Shown here in pieces: positions 6,808-13,161 of a stretch of 13,161 nucleotides of DNA. The notes under the pieces were generated by a model. That model saw only the letters and a list, made by a program, of their open reading frames with translations, did not search any database and had not been told where the DNA came from. The stretch lies in the NCBI GenBank assembly GCA_003221825.1, contig QHUE01000217.1, positions 1 to 13,161 of the forward strand. The letters are read 5' to 3'. A program made the position numbers and the translations under genes. Position 1 is the first letter of the stretch; the number at the start of each line of letters is the position of its first letter. The DNA comes from Gemmatimonadota bacterium (GTDB lineage Bacteria > Gemmatimonadota > Gemmatimonadetes > Gemmatimonadales > GWC2-71-9).

Positions 6808-8044
6808 ACCGCAGCGCCTCGACCGGATCCAGTTTTGCGGCTCGCGCGGCTGGGGCGATCCCGAACACCAGGCCGACCAGAATCGACGTGGCGGTGGCAA
6901 TCGCGGCGGGCACGGCGGGAATCGTCGTGTTAAACGCGAGCAGCCGCTTCAGCACCTCGCCAACGCCCACGCCCAATGCGATACCGATGACGCCGCCTAG
7001 GAGCGTCAGCGTGGCGGCTTCGACCAGGAACTGCCACAGAATAGCGCGGCGCGTGGCGCCGAGCGCTTTGCGCAGGCCGATCTCCCGCGTTCGGCTCGTT
7101 ACTGACACCATCATGATCGCCATGACCCCGATACCTCCCACCATCAGCGCGATGCTGGAGAGCACGAGCATCACGAAAAAGAACGCGAACGTGAGGCTGT
7201 CGAAGATACCCAGGACTTGATCGGATGTGAGCAAGTCGAAGGTGTTCGATTGCCCCGCGCGCAGCCCGCGGAGGCGACGCAGGGTGAGGGTGGCGGCGTC
7301 CATGGCGCGGGTGACGCTGACCTCGGGTTTCGGCTTCACGAGAATGATGAGGCCATTCACTTCATCGATGAAGAAGCTGCGCCGGGCGGTTTCGAACGGC
7401 ATGATCGCGGCGATCTCTGGTGTGCCCGGTACCTCAAAGATGTTCGTCGGGCGCTGCCAGACGCCCAGGATCTTGAACGGATGGCCGCCGATGCGGACGA
7501 TGCGGCCCAGCGGGTTGATGGCGCCGAACAAACGATCGATGGTGCGCTGCTCGACGATGACGACCGGATCGCCACCACGGAGCTCGGCCGCCGTGAACGA
7601 GCGGCCCGCGGCGATCCCGCCCCCCAGGATCTCCATGAATCGGTCATCGGCGCCGAACACGCCGAGGATCCGGGTGTGGTTCCCGCTGTATTCGAACCGC
7701 TCGAAGACCTGCGTCCAGATCGCCGCATAATGGATCTCGGGTAGTCGGGCGATGGCTTCGGCTTCTTGCGGGATCAGCTTCGGCCGGATGCGCACCTCGC
7801 GCGGGACCGCGTCCGGGTTCACGCCGGTCGTCGAAAAGAAGCGGAGCACGCGGAACGTCGTCGGCCCGACGACCTCGAGCGTATTGACGATCTGCTCGCG
7901 GAAGCCGGCGACGATGGAGGCCATCGCCATGACCGTCGCGATGCCGATCACGACGCCGAGCACCGTGAGTGCCGAGCGGAGCTTGTTGGCACGCAGCTGA
8001 TCGAGGGCGATGCGCCAGCCCTCGCGGACCGAGTGGAGCCGCAT
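6800..8044 (-). CDS. FtsX/MacB-type ABC transporter permease, subtype A (P6)
   Basis: This is the sixth and last permease of the array, 414 residues. Topology follows MacB without its ATPase domain: TM1 at about 23-46, a periplasmic MacB_PCD-like domain to about 280, TM2 at 285-312, the cytoplasmic coupling segment RTREIGLRKALGA (318-330), TM3 at about 340-367, and TM4 at about 378-398. It ends LDPVEALRYE. Subtype A features are LRGLRAGQSNTFD (258-270) and the LRYE end. It is the most diverged A copy: it starts MRLHSVREGWRIAL rather than TGLFEGVGIAL, and its VTSRTRE has Ser where the others have Glu. It still shares RKALGATRRAILWQFLVEA with P4 exactly. It starts directly after the stop of P5 (TAG-ATG) and overlaps bshB1 by 8 nt. 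Such proteins couple cytoplasmic ATP hydrolysis to periplasmic movement; the cargo is unknown. Confidence 0.92.
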   Translation of the reverse strand: MRLHSVREGWRIALDQLRANKLRSALTVLGVVIGIATVMAMASIVAGFREQIVNTLEVVGPTTFRVLRFFSTTGVNPDAVPREVRIRPKLIPQEAEAIARLPEIHYAAIWTQVFERFEYSGNHTRILGVFGADDRFMEILGGGIAAGRSFTAAELRGGDPVVIVEQRTIDRLFGAINPLGRIVRIGGHPFKILGVWQRPTNIFEVPGTPEIAAIMPFETARRSFFIDEVNGLIILVKPKPEVSVTRAMDAATLTLRRLRGLRAGQSNTFDLLTSDQVLGIFDSLTFAFFFVMLVLSSIALMVGGIGVMAIMMVSVTSRTREIGLRKALGATRRAILWQFLVEAATLTLLGGVIGIALGVGVGEVLKRLLAFNTTIPAVPAAIATATSILVGLVFGIAPAARAAKLDPVEALRYE

Positions 8045-9289
8045 CTATTCCTGGCGCAGCGCCTCGATCGGATCGAGGCGTGACGCACGATGCGCCGGAT
8101 AGACGCCGAACAGCACGCCGACGACGAGGCCGAGCGTAATGGCGATCCCGATGGACCATGCCGTGACGCGTGCGGGGAGCGGGGAAATGGCTTGCACCAG
8201 TCCGGCGAGTGCGAACCCGACGACGATCCCGGCGATAACGCCGAGCACCGACAGGGTCAGGGCTTCAGCGAAAAACTGCCGGCGGATATCACGCCGCGCG
8301 GCGCCGAGGGCTTTGCGGACCCCGATCTCGCGCGTGCGCTCGGTGACGCTCATCAGCATGATGTTCATGATGACGATGCCCCCAACGACCACGCCGATGA
8401 TGACCACCGCGGGCACGACGGTGAAGATGACGCGGGTGAGCTTGCCCCAGAACGCGATCAACCCCTCACCGGTATCGATTGTGAAATCGTTATCCGCCCC
8501 CGGCCGCAGGCGATGCGCGATCCGCATCGCTTCCTCGGCGCGCAGCATCGCCGGCGCGACGCCGTCCGCCGTCGACATCTTCACCGAAATGACCATCGTC
8601 TGCCGGCGGCCATACATCGACTCGAAGGTCGTGAGCGGCAGCATCACGAAACCGTCCCACGATTGCCCGAGTACGGTCCCCTTCTTCGCGATCACGCCCT
8701 TCACGATCAGCTGAATACCGCGGACCCGGATGGTCCGGCCAATGGCGGCGTCGATATTATCGAACAGCTTCTCGGCGACGTCGTAGCCGAGCACGGCGAC
8801 GTAGCGGCGCTGCTGCAGGTCGATGTCGGTGAGCGGCGCTCCGGCCGCGAATGCGTAGTCCTGCACGAGCACGTACGGGGCGGTGACGCCAAAGACGAAC
8901 ACGTCGCCGGTCGTACGGTTTCGCCACTGCACGTCCGCCATCGGCGTCGGCCAGCCGGATTGCAGCGCGATCGCCTCGGCATCCGGGACCGCGCGCGCGA
9001 TGAAGCCGACGTCCTCGGGCGCGATGATCGGGCGCCGCTGGATCTGCTTCCACGCCTCGTCGTCGATGAATCCCACCTGAATGGGATCGCGCCGGATCTG
9101 GAACGCGTTGACGCCGACGATCGCGCCCGCGAGGCGCTCGCGCACGTACGCGTTCATCCCCTGGATGACGGCGACCACGGCGACGAGGAATGCGACCGAG
9201 ACGATGACGCCCAGCAGCGTGAAAAAAGACCGGAGCTTATGGCTCCAGACCGTCTGCAGCGCGAGGCGGAGTGCTTCGTACAGGGGCAT
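8045..9289 (-). CDS. FtsX/MacB-type ABC transporter permease, subtype B (P5)
   Basis: The 414-residue permease starts MPLYEALRLALQTVWSHKLR. It has TM1 at about 21-43, a periplasmic domain, then TM2, the coupling segment SVTERTREIGVRKALGAARR, TM3 and TM4, ending LDPIEALRQE. Subtype B features are LRPGADNDFTIDTGEGLIAFWGK before TM2, IMNIMLMSVTERTRE after it, and SPLPARVTAWSI before TM4. P3 shares these in aligned positions. Its frame ends exactly one base before the P6 start codon. It follows P4 with an 11-nt gap, so pairing with P6 as one heterodimer (P5+P6) is the natural reading. No nucleotide-binding domain is present. The ribosome binding site is weak, as expected inside a tightly packed operon. 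Confidence 0.92.
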   Translation of the reverse strand: MPLYEALRLALQTVWSHKLRSFFTLLGVIVSVAFLVAVVAVIQGMNAYVRERLAGAIVGVNAFQIRRDPIQVGFIDDEAWKQIQRRPIIAPEDVGFIARAVPDAEAIALQSGWPTPMADVQWRNRTTGDVFVFGVTAPYVLVQDYAFAAGAPLTDIDLQQRRYVAVLGYDVAEKLFDNIDAAIGRTIRVRGIQLIVKGVIAKKGTVLGQSWDGFVMLPLTTFESMYGRRQTMVISVKMSTADGVAPAMLRAEEAMRIAHRLRPGADNDFTIDTGEGLIAFWGKLTRVIFTVVPAVVIIGVVVGGIVIMNIMLMSVTERTREIGVRKALGAARRDIRRQFFAEALTLSVLGVIAGIVVGFALAGLVQAISPLPARVTAWSIGIAITLGLVVGVLFGVYPAHRASRLDPIEALRQE

Positions 9290-9300
9290 GGACTACAAAG

Positions 9301-10551
9301 CTACTCGTACCGAAGCGCCTCGATCGGATCGAGTCGCGCCGCACGGCTGGCGGGATAGAGCCCGAATCCGATCCCCGTCAGGGCCGACGCGGCGAGGGCG
9401 GCCACGATGGACCAGAGCGGCACGTACGCGGGGATGGGCGTGATGCGTGAGACGAGGAACGCGAGCAACCCCCCGCTCAGCATGCCGACGGCGCCGCCGA
9501 CCAGGGTCAGCGTGGAAGCCTCGACCAGGAACTGCCAGAGGATGGCGCGCCGAGTGGCCCCCAGCGCCTTGCGCACGCCAATCTCCCGCGTGCGTTCGGT
9601 GACCGAGATCATCATGATCGCGATGACGCCAACGCCCCCCACGATCAATCCGATCGCGGACAGTACCAACATCACAAAGAAGAACATTCCGCTCACTTGG
9701 TGCCAGGAGTCGAGCAGCTTGTCCTGCGTGACAATTGAGAATGTGTTGTCCTGGCCCGGTTTGAGCCCGCGCAGCGAGCGCAGCGTCGCCACCACTTCGT
9801 CCATCGACTCCTGTTGCGTGTACCCCGGCGCGGGCGACACCGCGAGCCGCATCCAGCCCTTGAAGTAGGGCACGCTCTTCACGAACGCGCCGTGCGGAAT
9901 CCCGACGAACGGGGGCGCGGCGCCGCTGAAGAGACTCGGCGGCTGCGTGTATACCCCGATCACCGTGAAGGGCGCGCCGGCGATGTGGATCGTCTGGCCG
10001 ATCGGATCCCGCCCCCGGAACAGCTGGTCCTCGAGCTTGCGGTTGATCACGGCCACGGCGCTGTTGGAGAGATCCTCGAACCGGGTGAAGGTGCGACCGG
10101 GATAGATGTCGCCGCCGTTGACCTCCACCCATTCGGCCGACAGCCCGGAGACGTTCACCGATTCGAGCCGCAAGTCGCCGAACTCCACGGTCCCGGAGCT
10201 CTCCTCCCGGCGGGTCACGTATCGCACCGACGGCAGCAGCCGGATCCGGTCGGCTTCCAGGTCTTTGATGGGCGGGTTGCGCCGCCACGGGCTGTTCTCG
10301 TCCGAGCCGTCCGACACGGTGACGCCGGCCTGGAAAAAGCGCCACACCAGGAAGGTGCGCGGCGCAATCGACTCGAAGACGCCCGCCACGCTCTTGTTGA
10401 TCCCGCTGACCATGGCGGCCATCAACATCACGACGGTCACGCCGATCGCGACGCCGAGGATCGTGAGCGCGGCGCGTACCTTGCTGCTGCGCAGCGAATC
10501 GAGGGCGATGCCGACGCCCTCGAACAGGCCCGTCAACCCTCCGCCGGTCAC
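9301..10551 (-). CDS. FtsX/MacB-type ABC transporter permease, subtype A (P4)
   Basis: The 416-residue permease has TM1 at about 26-48, a MacB_PCD-like periplasmic domain, and three C-terminal membrane segments. The coupling segment is SVTERTREIGVRKALGATRR, and it ends LDPIEALRYE. It closely matches P2: both have TGLFEGVGIAL near the start, RAALTILGVAIGVTVVM in TM1, a PHGxF motif in the periplasmic domain and IPAYVP or VPAYVP before TM4. I chose the GTG at 10551-10549, whose GTGA overlaps the TGA of P3 (4 nt). A TTG five codons later aligns exactly with the ATG of P2, but its GGAGGG lies immediately next to it, leaving no spacer. The upstream part of the longer frame overlaps P3 and is not used. 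Confidence 0.9.
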   Translation of the reverse strand: MTGGGLTGLFEGVGIALDSLRSSKVRAALTILGVAIGVTVVMLMAAMVSGINKSVAGVFESIAPRTFLVWRFFQAGVTVSDGSDENSPWRRNPPIKDLEADRIRLLPSVRYVTRREESSGTVEFGDLRLESVNVSGLSAEWVEVNGGDIYPGRTFTRFEDLSNSAVAVINRKLEDQLFRGRDPIGQTIHIAGAPFTVIGVYTQPPSLFSGAAPPFVGIPHGAFVKSVPYFKGWMRLAVSPAPGYTQQESMDEVVATLRSLRGLKPGQDNTFSIVTQDKLLDSWHQVSGMFFFVMLVLSAIGLIVGGVGVIAIMMISVTERTREIGVRKALGATRRAILWQFLVEASTLTLVGGAVGMLSGGLLAFLVSRITPIPAYVPLWSIVAALAASALTGIGFGLYPASRAARLDPIEALRYE

Positions 10552-11792
10552 GTCTCGGCTCGCAGCGCGGCGATGGGGTCGAGGCGGGCCGCACGACTCG
10601 CCGGGTAGACGCCGGCGACGATCCCGACCCCCGCACCGAGGACGACGCCGACCACGATGGACCATGGCGCGACCGCTGCGGGCAGCGGCGAGATCGCGGC
10701 GACCACCGCCGCGAGCGCGATGCCCAGTGCCACGCCCCCGGCCGCGCCCACGGTGGCGAGCGTGACCGACTCGACCAGGAACTGCCGCAGGATGTCGGTC
10801 CGGCGCGCGCCCAGCGATTTGCGGATGCCGATCTCGCGCGTCCGCTCCGCCACCGCCATCAGCATGATGTTCATGATCACGATACCACCCACGACGAGCG
10901 AGATTCCCGGGAGGAAGGGGAGCGCGTAGCGGAGAATGCCGCTGATTTTGGCCCAGAAGGCGAGCACCTCGTCCGCGGTCTCGAGCGCGAAGTCGTCCGC
11001 CTGGCGCGGACGCAGGTGACGCCGGCTGCGCATGACCGCCTCGGCCTGCGACATCGCTTCCCGCATGTCGGATTGCGAGTTGGCCTTGACGGCCAGGGCG
11101 TCAACGACCCGCGGCGGATTGACGTAACGCCGGAGCGGAGCGCTCGCGGGCGCAACCACGAACTTGTCGAGCGAGAGCCCGAACAGGTTGCCCTGCTTCT
11201 CGACCACGCCGATCACCCGGTAGGGGATGTCGAAGAGCTTCACCTCTGCGCCGAGCGGATCCTGGCCTTCGAACAGCTTGTCGGCGAGGTCGTGTCCCAG
11301 CACGAGGACCGGAACCCCGGCCTGCACCTCCTGCGCCGTGAACGCGCGGCCCTCCTCGATCACGAGCGAGCGGATGTCGAAGTACAGCTCCGTCGCGGCC
11401 GTGACCTGGACGTCTTTGGCCTGCCGGCGGCCCGCGGTGAGGGTCCCGCGCGTGTTCGACTCCCACGCCGCCACCACCGGAACGGTCACGCCGCGCGCGA
11501 CCGCCTGGGCATCCTCGTAGGTCACGCGCGGCCGGCGCGCCCACGCCCTCCAGGTCGAGTCGGTGACGTTGCCGAGCTGCACATCGGGGAACTGGCGCAG
11601 GCGAAACGTGTTCACGCCGAGAATCGTGCCGGCGAACTTGTCGGTCATGTAGCGGTTCATCCCTTCGACGACCGACACGACCGCGATGAGAAACATGACG
11701 CCGATGAAGACGCCGATAATCGAGAAGCCGCTCTTGAGCTTCTGCGCCCGGATGGTTTGGAAGGCGAGGCGAACGGCGTCGAAAAAGGACAC
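10548..11792 (-). CDS. FtsX/MacB-type ABC transporter permease, subtype B (P3)
   Basis: The 414-residue permease uses a GTG start at 11792-11790, 2 nt after the stop of P2. The N-terminus VSFFDAVRLAFQTIRAQKLK aligns without gaps to the ATG-started P5 (MPLYEALRLALQTVWSHKLR), which supports this start over the longer frame. TM1 is at about 22-44. The periplasmic domain follows, then LRPRQADDFALETADEVLAF, TM2 at about 288-312, and the coupling segment ERTREIGIRKSLGAR at 316-330. TM3 is at about 340-366, SPLPAAVAPWSI leads into TM4, and the end is LDPIAALRAET. The extra Thr and the AERTRE variant differ slightly from P5. It is followed by P4 with a 4-nt overlap, suggesting coupled translation of the P3+P4 pair. 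Confidence 0.9.
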   Translation of the reverse strand: MSFFDAVRLAFQTIRAQKLKSGFSIIGVFIGVMFLIAVVSVVEGMNRYMTDKFAGTILGVNTFRLRQFPDVQLGNVTDSTWRAWARRPRVTYEDAQAVARGVTVPVVAAWESNTRGTLTAGRRQAKDVQVTAATELYFDIRSLVIEEGRAFTAQEVQAGVPVLVLGHDLADKLFEGQDPLGAEVKLFDIPYRVIGVVEKQGNLFGLSLDKFVVAPASAPLRRYVNPPRVVDALAVKANSQSDMREAMSQAEAVMRSRRHLRPRQADDFALETADEVLAFWAKISGILRYALPFLPGISLVVGGIVIMNIMLMAVAERTREIGIRKSLGARRTDILRQFLVESVTLATVGAAGGVALGIALAAVVAAISPLPAAVAPWSIVVGVVLGAGVGIVAGVYPASRAARLDPIAALRAET

Positions 11793-11794
11793 CG

Positions 11795-13024
11795 CTACTC
11801 GTAGCGCAGCGCTTCTACGGGATCGAGACGGGCCGCCTTGCTTGCCGGATAGATCCCAAAGACGAGTCCCGTCGCGGCCGCGATCACCAGGGCGGCGACG
11901 ATGGATCCGATCGGCACGTAGGCGGGTACCGGGGTGAAGTTGTGGAGCAGGAAGGCGATCCCCCAGCCGAACACCATGCCGACGACGCCGCCCACCAGCG
12001 TCAGCGTCGCCGCCTCGACGAGGAATTGCCACATGATTTCACGGCGCAGCGCGCCCAGCGCTTTGCGCACGCCGATTTCGCGGGTACGCTCCGTGACCGA
12101 GATCATCATGATCGCGACGACGCCGATGCCACCGACGATCAGCCCCACCATCGACAGCGCGACCATCAGATACCGCGCGAGTTTGGTGAAGCTGTTGACG
12201 GCCTGCACGTACACTTCCTGGGTGACCGCGTCGAAGTTGTTTTTCTGGCCCGGACGCAGCCCACGCATCGTCCGCAGCGCCATCGTGACATCGTCGATCG
12301 CGCGGTCGACCGGAACCGAATCCTGCGGCACGACGAACATGTCCATCCAGCCGGGCCAGTACTTCAGGTCCTTTTGGAAGGTGCCGTGTGGCATCATGAC
12401 CTCAGGCCGGTCCGACTCGCCGAACAACCGGGGCGGTGGATTGTAGACGCCGACGACGTCGTAGGGCAGCCCGCCGATCTTGATGCGCCGCCCCATCGGG
12501 TCGCGCTGCCCAAACAGGTTCTCGGCCAGTTTGCTGTTGATCACCGCCACGTGCGCGTTGGACGCGTCCTCGAGGTGCGTGAACGAGCGGCCCGGCGCAA
12601 TCTGGCCGCCTTCGATCTTCGGCCAATCAGCATTGCGCCCGCGAATCCCGATCGCGGCCATCCGGTGGCCTTCGAATTCGATGTCGGCCGAGGTGTACTC
12701 GTCGACGACGACGAACGCGATCGTCGGAAGCTGCGCCAGGCGGTCCGCTTCCTCGACCGTCATCGGCGGCCGGCGTCGCCACGGATTCGGGTCTTCCGGG
12801 TCCTGATCGTTCTGGCCGCCCCAGTACCGCCCGACCCAGAACGTCTTTGGCCCGAGCGACGCCAGCATGTCCGAGATGCCCTTGTTGAAGCCACTGATCA
12901 ACGCGCCGATCACCATGACCACCGTCACCCCGATCGCCACGCCGAGGATCGTCAATGCCGCACGCATCTTGTGCGCGCGCAGCGATGTCAACGCGATGCC
13001 GACGCCCTCGAACAGTCCGGTCAT
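11795..13024 (-). CDS. FtsX/MacB-type ABC transporter permease, subtype A (P2)
   Basis: The 409-residue permease starts at the ATG 13024-13022, with AGGAG 7 nt upstream, the best ribosome binding site in the array. TM1 is at about 21-43. The periplasmic domain contains GRSFTHLEDASNAHVAVIN and the PHGTF motif. LRGLRPGQKNNFDAVTQE precedes TM2. The coupling segment is SVTERTREIGVRKALGALRR, and the protein ends LDPVEALRYE. Length and layout match MacB-family permeases lacking the N-terminal ATPase domain. It begins 4 nt after the stop of the edge-cut P1 and is followed by P3 after 2 nt. The longer frame to 13153 only reads the shifted end of P1 and is rejected. Confidence 0.92.
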   Translation of the reverse strand: MTGLFEGVGIALTSLRAHKMRAALTILGVAIGVTVVMVIGALISGFNKGISDMLASLGPKTFWVGRYWGGQNDQDPEDPNPWRRRPPMTVEEADRLAQLPTIAFVVVDEYTSADIEFEGHRMAAIGIRGRNADWPKIEGGQIAPGRSFTHLEDASNAHVAVINSKLAENLFGQRDPMGRRIKIGGLPYDVVGVYNPPPRLFGESDRPEVMMPHGTFQKDLKYWPGWMDMFVVPQDSVPVDRAIDDVTMALRTMRGLRPGQKNNFDAVTQEVYVQAVNSFTKLARYLMVALSMVGLIVGGIGVVAIMMISVTERTREIGVRKALGALRREIMWQFLVEAATLTLVGGVVGMVFGWGIAFLLHNFTPVPAYVPIGSIVAALVIAAATGLVFGIYPASKAARLDPVEALRYE

Positions 13025-13028
13025 ACGG

Positions 13029-13161
13029 TTACTCCTGTCGCAGGGCGGTGATCGGATCGAGCTTCGCGGCGCGCGTCGCGGGGTACACGCCGAAGACGAT
13101 GCCCACGACCGCACCCATGAGCGCGCCCATGAAGACGGAGAGCGGGGAAACACTCGCGGGC
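13029..13161 (-). CDS. FtsX/MacB-type ABC transporter permease, C-terminal end only (P1, subtype B)
   Basis: The minus-strand frame entering from the right edge encodes 43 residues and stops with TAA at 13031-13029. It reads PASVSPLSVFMGALMG, then VYPATRAAKLDPITALRQE. This is the last membrane segment and C-terminal tail of an FtsX-type permease. The LRQE end matches P5 and fits subtype B. The stop codon directly follows GAG of the AGGAG used as ribosome binding site by P2, so the pair P1+P2 is closely coupled. The rest of the gene is outside the window. Confidence 0.8.
   Translation of the reverse strand, partial: PASVSPLSVFMGALMGAVVGIVFGVYPATRAAKLDPITALRQE
13032..13036 (-). promoter_or_regulatory. 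Shine-Dalgarno site of P2 inside the end of P1
   Basis: AGGAG lies 7 nt before the P2 ATG at 13024 and forms part of the last two sense codons of P1 (CAG GAG). It decides the start of P2 over any longer frame. Confidence 0.65.

Larger units (their letters stand above)
6800..13161 (-). repeat. Three tandem copies of a two-gene permease unit (about 2.5 kb period)
   Basis: The permease genes alternate between subtypes B and A: P1 (B, cut), P2 (A), P3 (B), P4 (A), P5 (B), P6 (A). Units are 13161-11795 (incomplete), 11792-9301 and 9289-6800. Equivalent DNA in the coupling-segment codons recurs at about 7062, 9563 and 12057 in the A genes, spacings of 2501 and 2494 nt. In the B genes it recurs near 8307 and 10813, about 2506 nt apart. 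Short identical DNA words remain: TCGACCAGGAACTGCCA at 7020-7036 and 9521-9537, its first 16 nt at 10771-10786, and GACCGAGATCATCATGATCG at 9601-9620 and 12095-12114. Overall the copies are well diverged, so the duplications look old. Confidence 0.85.

Noticed and set aside
8090..9358. Plus-strand open frame of 422 codons opposite permease P5
   Set aside because: Its composition is dominated by Arg, Asp, His and Glu, it mirrors the permease codons, and it has no start context or domain.
11942..13051. Plus-strand open frame of 369 codons opposite permease P2
   Set aside because: It is a shadow of a well-supported permease, with low-complexity charged composition.
6800..13161. Reading the 2.5-kb repetition as an insertion sequence or composite transposon
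   Set aside because: The repeats coincide with homologous permease genes, there is no transposase, and no terminal inverted repeats were seen at unit borders.
1..13161. CRISPR array, tRNA or rRNA genes
   Set aside because: No short regularly spaced direct repeats, no tRNA-like cloverleaf with CCA-end pattern and no rRNA-like conserved segment were recognised, and almost all bases are accounted for by protein genes.

Overview
The window is GC-rich and densely coded, with very short intergenic gaps. It looks like a piece of a Gram-negative-type, probably Gemmatimonadota, chromosome; Acidobacteriota is the main alternative. This is inferred from the gene mix: several lipobox proteins, MacB/FtsX permeases in tandem, a bacillithiol-type deacetylase, and a lipoprotein start with a DTLTxRQxDSI stretch that I associate with Gemmatimonadota. 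No marker gene proves the phylum. No tRNA, rRNA, CRISPR array, insertion sequence or phage gene was seen.

Left end (1-2357): a lipoprotein gene cut by the window edge (214 to 1, minus) diverges from a lipoprotein-anchored, metal-dependent cyclase/kynurenine-formamidase-type hydrolase (277-1065, plus). That gene runs tail to tail, with overlapping stop codons, into a Tat-exported class V aminotransferase-fold PLP enzyme (2357 to 1062, minus). Both enzymes are predicted to act outside the cytoplasm.

Middle (2358-3822): just upstream of the PLP enzyme lies the C-terminal two thirds of a DUF2784 membrane protein without its N-terminus (a 5'-truncated remnant). Before it is an unrecognised 372-residue lipoprotein (3732 to 2614).

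Right part (3823-13161, all minus): one long, tightly packed gene string, probably an operon that begins beyond the right edge. In transcription order it holds six FtsX/MacB-type ABC permeases, the first cut by the edge, then bshB1, a NifS/IscS-type cysteine desulfurase, and mnmA. Genes abut, overlap by 4-8 nt or lie 2-19 nt apart. The permeases fall into two subtypes that alternate B-A-B-A-B-A, so the array is three tandem copies of a heterodimeric permease pair with a period of about 2.5 kb. No ATPase is encoded inside the window; it is expected upstream.

How the genes work together: the cysteine desulfurase probably supplies sulfur to MnmA for 2-thiouridine at tRNA position 34, as in the adjacent yrvO-mnmA pair of Bacillus. 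BshB1 makes the amine precursor of bacillithiol. The three permease pairs probably form Type VII (MacB-like) mechanotransmission ABC complexes in the inner membrane. The coupling of a triplicated permease pair to thiol and tRNA-thiolation genes is the most notable feature of the window.
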